A stretch of 12,089 bases of DNA from DASUDX01 sp036275365 (lineage in GTDB: Bacteria; Pseudomonadota; Gammaproteobacteria; Nevskiales; Nevskiaceae), in contig DASUDX010000038.1 in the NCBI GenBank assembly GCA_036275365.1, positions 1 through 12,089 of the forward strand. The letters are read 5' to 3'. This document shows, in pieces, positions 6,837 through 12,089 of the stretch (positions are counted from its first letter, which is position 1; the number at the start of each line of letters is the position of its first letter). The translations under genes were made by a program, and so were the position numbers. The notes under the pieces were generated by a model, which saw nothing but the letters and a program-made list of their open reading frames with translations, was not told the origin of the DNA and searched no databases.

Positions 6837-8300
6837 TCAAGCCACCGCACGGCGTTCGTGCGAGGGCGGGATGTTGAGGGCCTCGCGGTACTTGGCCACG
6901 GTGCGGCGCGCCACCTGGATGCCGTCCTTGAGCAGCAGCTCGGCCAGGGTCGAGTCCGACAGCGGTCGACCGGGGTCTTCGGTGTGGATCAGGCGCTTGA
7001 TCATGGCCTGGATAGCCGTAGCACTGGCCATGCCACCCTGGGTGGTCTGGACATGGCTGCTGAAGAAATACTTCAGCTCGTACAGGCCGCGCGGGGTCAG
7101 CATGTACTTGTTGGCCGTGGCACGCGACACAGTGGATTCATGAATCCCCAGTTGCTCGGCCACATCGCGCAGCACCAGCGGGCGCATGGCCTCCTCCCCA
7201 TAGTCCAGGAAAGCGCGCTGTTCTTCAACGATGCACTGCGCCACCCGCAGGATGGTGTCGTTGCGCGCCTCCAGGCTGTTGATGAAGTAGCGCGCCTCCT
7301 GCAGATGCTGCTTGAGGGCGAGCTGGTCCTTGGAGGTGTCGGCGCGCTTGATGAAGCCCTGATAGCGGCTGTTGATGCGCAGCCGCGGCTGGTTTTCCGG
7401 GTTCAGCGCCACCCGCCAGCGGCCGTTGCGGCGGCTGACGATCACATCCGGGCTGAGATAGTCCGACTCATGCGCCTGGAACGGCCGGCCCGGATGCGGC
7501 TGCAGGCTGCGGATCAGCGCCAGGGCCGGACGCAGCGCGCTGGCCTCCACGGCGAGCGCCTTGCGCAGTCCCGCCTCGTCGCGCCGCGCCAGCATCAACA
7601 GGTGCCCACCCTCCACGATCCGCAGCGCCAGCAGCCGGCCCGGGGTTCCCGGGCGCAGCGATTCCAGCTGCAGGCGCAGGCACTCGGCCAGATCGCGCGC
7701 CGCCACCCCGGGGGGATCGAAGTCCTGGACCAGCTCCAGAACCGCCTCCACCGCCGCGGGGGTGACGCCGGGCATCGCCGTGAGCCGCGCCAGCAGGCCG
7801 GGCCAGTCTTCGAGATACCCGTCCTCGTTGACGGCGTCGATCAGGTGCTCGGCGATCTGCGCCTGCGGCCCGACGAACGGCGCCACCTCGGCCTGGGCCA
7901 GCAGATGCTCGCGCAGGCCGGTGCTGCCGCGCAGATTGGCCTGGAGAAAATCCTGCAGATCGTCATCCGGCGCCGCTGCGGCGGCCGGGCTGTAGTCGTC
8001 GTAGACCTCGTCCCAGGCCGCATCCACCGGCAGCTCCTCGGAGAGTGTCTCGGCCGCCACCACCTCCTCCAGCATCGGCGCGTCCTCGGCCTCGGCCTCC
8101 GCCACCGGCTCGCTGCCCGGGGCCTCGTCCAGGGCCGGCTCGGGGCTGTCGTCGCGCTCCAGCAGCAGGTTGGATTCCAGCGCCTGCTGGATTTCCAGCT
8201 GCAGATCGAGGGTGGAGAGCTGCAGCAGGCGGATGGCCTGCTGCAGGGCCGGGGTCATGGTCAGGGCCATGCCCTGGCGCAGGGCCAGAGAGGTTTTCAT
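6837..8300 (-). CDS. rpoN: RNA polymerase sigma-54 factor
   Basis: The 487-aa product is sigma-54, which recognises -24/-12 promoters and needs AAA+ activators. Region I is present and Gln/Leu-rich (MKTSLALRQGMALTMTPALQQAIRLLQLS, residues 1-29). An acidic, low-complexity region II follows (about 49-113). The core-binding domain comes next, then the helix-turn-helix (DVAEQLGIHESTVSRA, about 379-394), and the RpoN box ARRTVAKYRE at 464-473, which contacts the -24 element, is intact. Length is close to E. coli RpoN (477 aa). The ATG at 8298-8300 fits the conserved N-terminus, though no clear Shine-Dalgarno is visible. hpf follows after 100 bp. The usual upstream neighbour lptB is not present; a terminator-like hairpin and an unrelated gene lie there. 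The frame is intact. Confidence 0.98.
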   Translation of the reverse strand: MKTSLALRQGMALTMTPALQQAIRLLQLSTLDLQLEIQQALESNLLLERDDSPEPALDEAPGSEPVAEAEAEDAPMLEEVVAAETLSEELPVDAAWDEVYDDYSPAAAAAPDDDLQDFLQANLRGSTGLREHLLAQAEVAPFVGPQAQIAEHLIDAVNEDGYLEDWPGLLARLTAMPGVTPAAVEAVLELVQDFDPPGVAARDLAECLRLQLESLRPGTPGRLLALRIVEGGHLLMLARRDEAGLRKALAVEASALRPALALIRSLQPHPGRPFQAHESDYLSPDVIVSRRNGRWRVALNPENQPRLRINSRYQGFIKRADTSKDQLALKQHLQEARYFINSLEARNDTILRVAQCIVEEQRAFLDYGEEAMRPLVLRDVAEQLGIHESTVSRATANKYMLTPRGLYELKYFFSSHVQTTQGGMASATAIQAMIKRLIHTEDPGRPLSDSTLAELLLKDGIQVARRTVAKYREALNIPPSHERRAVA

Positions 8301-8313
8301 GACCGCGGAACGG

Positions 8314-8344
8314 AACAGGCCAGGCACTCGGGCATAGGCCTGTT
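8314..8344 (-). promoter_or_regulatory. rpoN: inverted repeat in the rpoN leader
   Basis: AACAGGCC (8314-8321) and GGCCTGTT (8337-8344) are perfect inverse copies separated by 15 bases. They lie 14 to 44 bases upstream of the rpoN ATG. The arrangement suits an operator for a dimeric regulator or a leader stem-loop. No known consensus was recognised. Confidence 0.4.
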
Positions 8345-8372
8345 GTTTACCACGGCGCGGTCCTTGCTTGCC

Positions 8373-8406
8373 AAACCGTCGGGCGGCTGGCGCCACCGCC
8401 CGACGG
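8373..8406 (-). terminator. probable terminator of the 515-aa exported protein gene
   Basis: CCGTCGGGCGG (8376-8386) pairs over 11 bp with CCGCCCGACGG (8396-8406), loop CTGGCGCCA. On the minus strand it is followed by only three U residues (complement of 8373-8375) and then GG, so termination may be incomplete. It lies 9 bp past the stop codon of the 515-aa gene and suggests rpoN is transcribed from its own promoter in 8301-8375. Confidence 0.65.
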
Positions 8407-8415
8407 GACGACCCC

Positions 8416-9963
8416 TCAATAGCTGAGCGGCACCTCGTTGCTGCCTTCCACCACCTGGATGCGCCGCAGCGTGCCCGGGGTCTGGGTATCCGCGTAGAGC
8501 ACATCCTGGTCGTTGCGGCCATCCGTGCGCAGGCTCGGCGTGAGGCCCAGCAGATAGCGGCCGATCCCCAGCAGCACCAGCGGTGCGCCGCCGCTGGGCA
8601 GGTTGTCCACGATCCCGATGGATTCCGGACCATAGGTGCCGGCGCCACGGCTCAGGCTGACCCGTGCGCTCGCCGGGCTGCCGGCCAGGCGCTCGGTGAG
8701 GACCAGCGCGGTCAGGCCGTCGTCCTCGGCCGACAGCGAGCCGCTGGTGGGAATCTGGCCGGGCAGCCAGCTGGCGTTGGCGAAGCTGCGCGGCAGCGTG
8801 CCGTTGTCGCGCACCAGACGCGCGCTGGACCGGCCACGGTTGTCCAGAACATTGAAATGCACCCGGTCGCCAAGGGCGAAAACCCCGCCCAGGAAGCTGC
8901 CGGTGGTCGGGGGCAGCAGCGGGGTCGCCGCGCCGTCCACCAGCGCGTAGGCGGTGAGACTGGTCTGGAAGGTGGTGAAGTCCAGCGCGCCCACCAGCGC
9001 GGCATTGCGGCTGAGCGTCAGAGTGGCTCCGTTGCTGGCAATCGCCGCCTGGCGCACCAGCTGGCGCGCGCTGCTGGCGCTGTGATCCAGCACCTGCAGG
9101 GTGTCACCATCGATGAACACCAGGCTGCGCGCCGACACCGCAAAGGCGCCGGTGCTGGGGCTGGCGAAGCGGTGTACCACCACCGGGCTGCCGCTGCCGC
9201 TGTAGCGCAGCACGCGCTCGTTGCCGGCGTCTCCGGCCCGGCGGGTGATGAAGTAGAAGCCACCGGTGGCCGGGTTGTAGGTGCTCAGCAGTTCCTGCTG
9301 CAGGTTGGCCAGCGTCATCACCGGCGTCAGCACATTCAGGCTGGCATCGGTGCGGTGGACCTGGACCCCGTCGCGGAACACATAGCCGTCAATGGCCCCG
9401 GTGCGCAGGTTGTAGACCGGGCCGACGATCTCCTGGGTGTTGCCCAGGGTCCGGCCGGCCACATCCGTCCGCGAGCCGAGGCGGGCGAAGCGGTACGCAT
9501 CGTCGTCGGTCAGGCAGCGGCCATCGGCGCCACGGGTGAAGTAGACCACCCCGGAGTTGGCCAGCGCGCGGAAATCCGGGAAGGTCTGCTCGATCGCACA
9601 GGCCTCCGCCTCGCTGGTGAACCGGCGAGGACGGGGCGTCTGCGATTTCAGCAGGCTCACCCAGCTCAGACGGCCGGCCTTGACATAGGGCAGGGCGGCG
9701 ATGTGCAGATCGGTGAAGGCGCCGCGCCGGCCCAGCGTGCCGTCGGCCAGCCCCAGCGCCGGCAGGCCGGTGTTGAAGCGGCCGCGGTCCACCACCAGCG
9801 GGCTGGCATCCGGGTTGGCGGGATCGATCAGCCGCAGCTCGCTCTGGGTGCCGATGGCGCGGAAGGTGCCGGTGTCCTGGGTGGTCTGGGCCGCGAGCGG
9901 TCCGCTGGCCAGCAGCGACAGCAGGCCGGCCCCGAGCAGGGCCGTGGATGAGGAACGAAACAT
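8416..9963 (-). CDS. exported protein of unknown function, possibly beta-propeller
   Basis: The 515-aa product has a Sec signal peptide (MFRSSSTALLGAGLLSLLASGPLAAQ, cleavage near 25). The mature part is a long series of short beta-like stretches rich in Gly, Ser, Thr and Arg. Phrases such as VVYFTRGADGRCLTDDDAYRFARLG, GGFYFITRRAGDAGNERVLRYSG, SLVFIDGDTLQVLDHSA and GDRVHFNVLDNRG recur at irregular intervals, as in beta-propeller or TolB-like proteins. I see only two cysteines (in EACAIEQ and DGRCLTD), which could form one disulfide. No catalytic motif is recognised. The ATG at 9961-9963 begins the signal peptide and follows GGGAGAG. It sits alone between rpoN and a divergent CigR-like gene. 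It may be periplasmic or secreted; I do not recognise the family. Confidence 0.85.
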   Translation of the reverse strand: MFRSSSTALLGAGLLSLLASGPLAAQTTQDTGTFRAIGTQSELRLIDPANPDASPLVVDRGRFNTGLPALGLADGTLGRRGAFTDLHIAALPYVKAGRLSWVSLLKSQTPRPRRFTSEAEACAIEQTFPDFRALANSGVVYFTRGADGRCLTDDDAYRFARLGSRTDVAGRTLGNTQEIVGPVYNLRTGAIDGYVFRDGVQVHRTDASLNVLTPVMTLANLQQELLSTYNPATGGFYFITRRAGDAGNERVLRYSGSGSPVVVHRFASPSTGAFAVSARSLVFIDGDTLQVLDHSASSARQLVRQAAIASNGATLTLSRNAALVGALDFTTFQTSLTAYALVDGAATPLLPPTTGSFLGGVFALGDRVHFNVLDNRGRSSARLVRDNGTLPRSFANASWLPGQIPTSGSLSAEDDGLTALVLTERLAGSPASARVSLSRGAGTYGPESIGIVDNLPSGGAPLVLLGIGRYLLGLTPSLRTDGRNDQDVLYADTQTPGTLRRIQVVEGSNEVPLSY

Positions 9964-10100
9964 AGGAACTCTCCCGGAGTCTTGTTGGTGTTGTGCCGCA
10001 GGGCGCAGCATGCCGATACTGCCTACACGGCAAACCACCTGGCTGCCGGACATTTGCGATGGCCGTCACGCCGAATCCCGGGTGCGGCCCCCCCGTTCAG

Positions 10101-10118
10101 CCGGCAGCCGGCTGCCGG
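10101..10118. promoter_or_regulatory. 18-bp perfect palindrome upstream of the CigR-like gene
   Basis: CCGGCAGCCGGCTGCCGG equals its own reverse complement. It lies 41 bp before the ATG at 10160 in the 196-bp divergent gap shared with the 515-aa protein gene. It could be an operator for a dimeric regulator or part of a leader hairpin. Such GC palindromes can arise by chance in this composition. Confidence 0.4.
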
Positions 10119-10159
10119 GCCTCAGCCTGCACGCCTCGACTCATCCTCTGGAGACCGCC

Positions 10160-10582
10160 ATGAACCCGATCCGTACCGGCCTGATTCCCCTGCTCCTGCT
10201 CGCCGCCGCCAGCGCCCAGGCCGGCCCGCCCGAAGGCAAGGGCAAGGACAAGCATCACGGCAAGGACAAGGGCAGCCTCGTGCACCACGACGGTCATGCC
10301 GGGGCGCACTTCACCATCAGCATCGGCAGCAGCGATGCCCGCCGCATCGCCCAGGAGCTCAATCTGGTGGGCTACAGCAGCCTGCCGCCGGGCATCCGCA
10401 AGAACCTGGCGCGGGGCAAGCCGCTGCCCCCGGGCATCGCCAAGAAGCAGCCGCCGGCCATCTATCTGGAGCGCCTGCCGCGCTATCCGGACCACGAATG
10501 GCAGGTGGTTGGCACCGATCTGGTGCTGGTGGCGGTGGCCACCGCCGTGGTGGTCGAGGTGCTCGACAACGTCTTCGAATGA
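10160..10582 (+). CDS. secreted CigR/RcnB-like protein
   Basis: The 140-aa product has a signal peptide (hydrophobic 8-18, cleavage after SAQA at 21). A Lys/His-rich linker follows (about 26-50, six His including HH at 32-33 and 42-43). Then come two copies of the motif LPPGI (75-79 and 89-93) in LPPGIRKNLARGKPLPPGIAKK, then LPRYPDHEWQVVGTDLVLVAVATAVVVEVLDNVF at 106-139. This order matches the CigR family (anti-virulence regulator in Salmonella), related to RcnB-type periplasmic proteins. The role here is unknown; virulence should not be inferred. The His-rich linker could bind Ni, Co or Zn. The ATG at 10160 has GGAG about 6 bases upstream. It is monocistronic by layout, with a large hairpin just after its stop. 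Confidence 0.87.
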   Translation: MNPIRTGLIPLLLLAAASAQAGPPEGKGKDKHHGKDKGSLVHHDGHAGAHFTISIGSSDARRIAQELNLVGYSSLPPGIRKNLARGKPLPPGIAKKQPPAIYLERLPRYPDHEWQVVGTDLVLVAVATAVVVEVLDNVFE

Positions 10583-10589
10583 GCCGAGA

Positions 10590-10633
10590 CCGGCTACTGG
10601 TGCGAGTAAGGGGCGTCCCGCCCCAGTAGCCGG
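10590..10633. repeat. large inverted repeat after the CigR-like gene
   Basis: CCGGCTACTGG (10590-10600) is the perfect inverse of CCAGTAGCCGG (10623-10633). Between the arms GGCG (10612-10615) can pair with CGCC (10619-10622) around TCC, giving a bulged two-tier hairpin. It begins 8 bp after the stop codon. No T-run follows, so it is a poor intrinsic terminator; a REP-like element or mRNA-stabilising structure is more likely. Confidence 0.6.
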
Positions 10634-10684
10634 AAGCGGCCGGCACGGGTAGCGTGGGCTCTCGTCCCGCGGATCCGGTGCCCC

Positions 10685-11032
10685 ATGCAGATCAAGATCG
10701 AAATCGACGTCAAGCCCGAGGAATTGCGCCGCTTTCTCGGTCTGCCCGATGTGGCCGGCCTGCAGGAGGAGCTGATCCAGTTCCTGCGCGGCAAGCTGGG
10801 CAGCGCCGGCGAGACCCTCGACCCCTCGGCTTTCGTCCGCAGCAACATCGAGCTGCTGCGCAAGACCCCGGCGTGGAAGAAGGTGATGGAGACGATCAAG
10901 CCGCGGGAGGGCAGCGAGTCAGCGCCCGCGGCTGAGGAGCCACCCGCGTCCTCCGCCCGCCGCAGCCGCCGCCGGGGCGAAGCCGACGCCACCCCACGCA
11001 CCCGGCGCAAGCGCAAGACGCCGGCGAGCTGA
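10685..11032 (+). CDS. DUF6489-like small protein with basic tail
   Basis: The 115-aa product has no signal peptide. The N-terminal part, MQIKIEIDVKPEELRRFLGLPDVAGLQEELIQFL, matches the pattern of DUF6489-type proteins (I/V-rich strand, then RxFLGLPDV and an amphipathic helix). Residues 1-72 read as a strand followed by helices. The tail (about 73-115) is disordered and strongly basic (SARRSRRRGE, RTRRKRKTPAS), which suggests binding to nucleic acid or acidic partners. A phasin-like role is a weak alternative for the helical part. The ATG at 10685 is the first before the conserved start; no clear Shine-Dalgarno is visible. It converges on vapC with 11 bp between the stop codons and no terminator. 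The function is unknown. Confidence 0.8.
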   Translation: MQIKIEIDVKPEELRRFLGLPDVAGLQEELIQFLRGKLGSAGETLDPSAFVRSNIELLRKTPAWKKVMETIKPREGSESAPAAEEPPASSARRSRRRGEADATPRTRRKRKTPAS

Positions 11033-11043
11033 TCGCCATTCGC

Positions 11044-11439
11044 TCAAGGCGCGCGCGCCTGTCCACCTGCGGCGCGGACCTGCTTCACCGCCTGACGGTC
11101 GAAGGAAACGAACACCATGCCGCCGAGGCGCTGCCCTTCGTAGGCGATGACCCCGTCCGCGAAATCGCCGCCCTGTTCCAGCACGCTGAGGCCGAAATCA
11201 ACGGCGTGGCGATCCACCGTCACGCTCTCAACCGCCATGAGCGCCCGCAAGGTGGCTGCGGTGTCCTCGCGGCTGATGTCGTAATGCCTCATCAGTACCC
11301 AGACCAGTTCGCAGAGTGAGGGCAAGGTCAGGGCGATCTGTTCCGCCGAGGACAGTACACGCTCCGCGGCCGCCGCCTGACGCCCATCGTCCCGAACCAG
11401 CACACGGACCAGAACATTGGTATCCGGCGTGATCGTCAC
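11044..11439 (-). CDS. vapC: type II toxin, PIN-domain ribonuclease VapC
   Basis: The 131-aa product is a PIN-domain RNase, normally held inactive by its VapB partner and cutting RNA (in other VapC proteins tRNA or rRNA) when free. The four acidic residues that bind Mg are in place: D6 in PDTNVLVR, E44 in LCELVW, D95 in GDFADGVI, and D114 in VSFDRQ. Length is normal. Translation starts at a GTG (11437-11439) that overlaps the vapB stop by four bases (GTGA), showing translational coupling. The stop is 11 bp from the convergent DUF6489-like gene. The target RNA cannot be read from sequence. Confidence 0.95.
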   Translation of the reverse strand: MTITPDTNVLVRVLVRDDGRQAAAAERVLSSAEQIALTLPSLCELVWVLMRHYDISREDTAATLRALMAVESVTVDRHAVDFGLSVLEQGGDFADGVIAYEGQRLGGMVFVSFDRQAVKQVRAAGGQARAP

Positions 11440-11687
11440 CGCGACCGCCCGGCCCAGCCATCGGCCACGACGGCATCGATTTGCTCGAGCGTCGCCTTTT
11501 TGCGCGTCTTGCCTGCCAGCAGGCCGAAAACACCGTCAACCGCTGTCCGTGGCAGGGCCTGCACGGCCAGACGCCCGCCGGGAAGCAGCTCCACGCGCAG
11601 CCGGTCCCCCGGTCGGGCGTCCAGATGCTCCAGCAGCCCCTTCTTGAAAGTGACCTGTCCTTTGCTGGTGATCGTCAGCACTGTCAT
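11436..11687 (-). CDS. vapB: type II antitoxin, AbrB/MazE-fold VapB
   Basis: The 83-aa product has an N-terminal swapped-hairpin AbrB DNA-binding domain (MTVLTITSKGQVTFKKGLLEHLDARPGDRLRVELLPGGRLAVQ, residues 1-43), followed by the toxin-binding tail (VDGVFGLLAGKTRKKATLEQIDAVVADGWAG, about 50-80). It neutralises VapC and together with it should repress the operon. The ATG at 11685-11687 has GAGGTG as ribosome binding site. The first gene of the pair is the antitoxin, the usual order. Two inverted repeats lie directly upstream as candidate operators. By eye this region is somewhat less GC-rich than its neighbours, consistent with transfer, but I did not compute it. Confidence 0.94.
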   Translation of the reverse strand: MTVLTITSKGQVTFKKGLLEHLDARPGDRLRVELLPGGRLAVQALPRTAVDGVFGLLAGKTRKKATLEQIDAVVADGWAGRSR

Positions 11688-11707
11688 GGCGCACCTCGTC
11701 GGGGTTT

Positions 11708-11727
11708 GTAAGGGAATATCACCTTAC
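11708..11727 (-). promoter_or_regulatory. vapB: candidate vapBC operator (inverted repeat)
   Basis: GTAAGG (11708-11713) and CCTTAC (11722-11727) flank an eight-base AT-rich centre, a symmetric 20-bp site 20 bp upstream of the vapB ATG. AbrB-type antitoxins bind such repeats to control their own promoter. The AT-rich centre probably overlaps the -10 region, though no perfect box is present. Confidence 0.6.
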
Positions 11728-11731
11728 CGAA

Positions 11732-11749
11732 ATCGTCGCAGGCGACGAT
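11732..11749. promoter_or_regulatory. second inverted repeat upstream of vapB
   Basis: ATCGTCGC (11732-11739) and GCGACGAT (11742-11749) are perfect inverse copies separated by AG. The site begins 4 bp after the first repeat. It may be a second operator half for the VapBC complex or a stem-loop ending the TerC-side transcription. No T-run is present. Confidence 0.45.
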
Positions 11750-11809
11750 GCTCAGGGCCAGGCGGCCGAGCCCATCGACCGCGCCCCACCTGGCCCGATC
11801 AGGCGCGGG

Positions 11810-12089
11810 TCAGCGCTTGTCCCGCGACTCCGCCTTGGGCGGGAAGGGATAGGCGCCGCCGCCCTTGCCCTTGGGCGGGATGACGAGCGAGAGCAGCATC
11901 GTCACCGTGAGGATGGCGGCGGTCACCGACAGCGACCACACCACCGGAATCTTGTAGAGGTCGATCAGCAGCATCTTCACGCCGATGAAGGTGAGCACCA
12001 GCGCGAGGCCATAGCTGAGCAGGTGGAAGCGCTCATGCACGCCCGCGAGGAGGAAGTACATCGCCCGCAGGCCGAGGATGGCGAACACA
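11810..12089 (-). CDS. TerC-family membrane protein (3' end, partial)
   Basis: The frame runs from the right edge to TGA at 11810-11812 and gives the last 92 residues; the start lies outside the window. The sequence FAILGLRAMYFLLAGVHERFHLLSYGLALVLTFIGVKMLLIDLYKIP is the hallmark C-terminal region of TerC/Alx proteins, with three membrane segments visible (about 1-16, 24-44 and 49-69 of the partial). A cytoplasmic or periplasmic basic tail (PPKGKGGGAYPFPPKAESRDKR) ends it. Family members export manganese or are linked to tellurite resistance and alkaline stress. No clear T-rich terminator follows. An Alx-type riboswitch, if any, would be outside the window. Confidence 0.92.
   Translation of the reverse strand, partial: VFAILGLRAMYFLLAGVHERFHLLSYGLALVLTFIGVKMLLIDLYKIPVVWSLSVTAAILTVTMLLSLVIPPKGKGGGAYPFPPKAESRDKR

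Noticed and set aside
6699..8426. Plus-strand frame of 575 codons
   Set aside because: Lies wholly across rpoN, whose conserved domains prove the other strand codes.
8368..9951. Plus-strand frame of 527 codons
   Set aside because: Opposite strand has a signal peptide and ribosome binding site; this frame starts without either and reads as Gln/Arg/Ala-rich shadow.
11755..11796. GGGCCAGG/CCTGGCCC inverted repeat as terminator of the TerC gene
   Set aside because: The 26-base loop and the absence of a T-run make it a weak structure; it is no better than expected by chance at this GC content.

Overview
The window is GC-rich, tightly packed chromosomal DNA that reads like a gammaproteobacterium of the Xanthomonadales/Lysobacterales type. 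The gene families support this placement: an ECF sigma factor of the TIGR02999 type, an rpoN-hpf pair, a CigR/RcnB-like secreted protein and a DUF6489-like protein. It is an inference from gene content and composition; there is no rRNA or other taxonomic marker. I saw no tRNA, rRNA, CRISPR array or complete insertion sequence.

Left part (1-3350). The 3' end of an unidentified gene (+) faces an ECF sigma factor gene (-). Between them lies a 265-bp element with perfect 15-bp terminal inverted repeats flanked by TA, which looks like a MITE; its first base completes the stop codon of the left gene. Divergent from the sigma factor is a three-gene cluster of exported proteins: a VWA protein with a C-terminal PAN/Apple-like module, a cysteine-containing lipoprotein, and a Met-rich secreted protein resembling DUF4412. 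The sigma factor and this cluster share a 57-bp divergent intergenic region.

Centre (3326-8415). A long-chain acyl-CoA synthetase (-), with its own terminator, is divergent from a membrane-anchored strictosidine-synthase-like/SMP-30 beta-propeller (+). Next comes rpoN followed by hpf (both -), ending in a very clear Rho-independent terminator. The lptB gene that often precedes rpoN is absent. A 515-aa exported protein of unknown function lies there instead, separated from rpoN by a terminator-like hairpin.

Right part (8416-12089). The 515-aa unknown is divergent from a CigR-like secreted protein. A large hairpin follows, then a DUF6489-like gene, then convergently a type II toxin-antitoxin pair (vapB-vapC, -) with two stacked inverted repeats upstream of vapB. 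The window ends inside a TerC-family membrane protein gene (-).

Most genes are housekeeping or known families. The best candidates for something undescribed are the TA-flanked palindromic element at 151-419, the sigma factor/VWA-PAN/lipoprotein/Met-rich cluster, and the structured intergenic repeats at 10590-10633 and 11708-11749.
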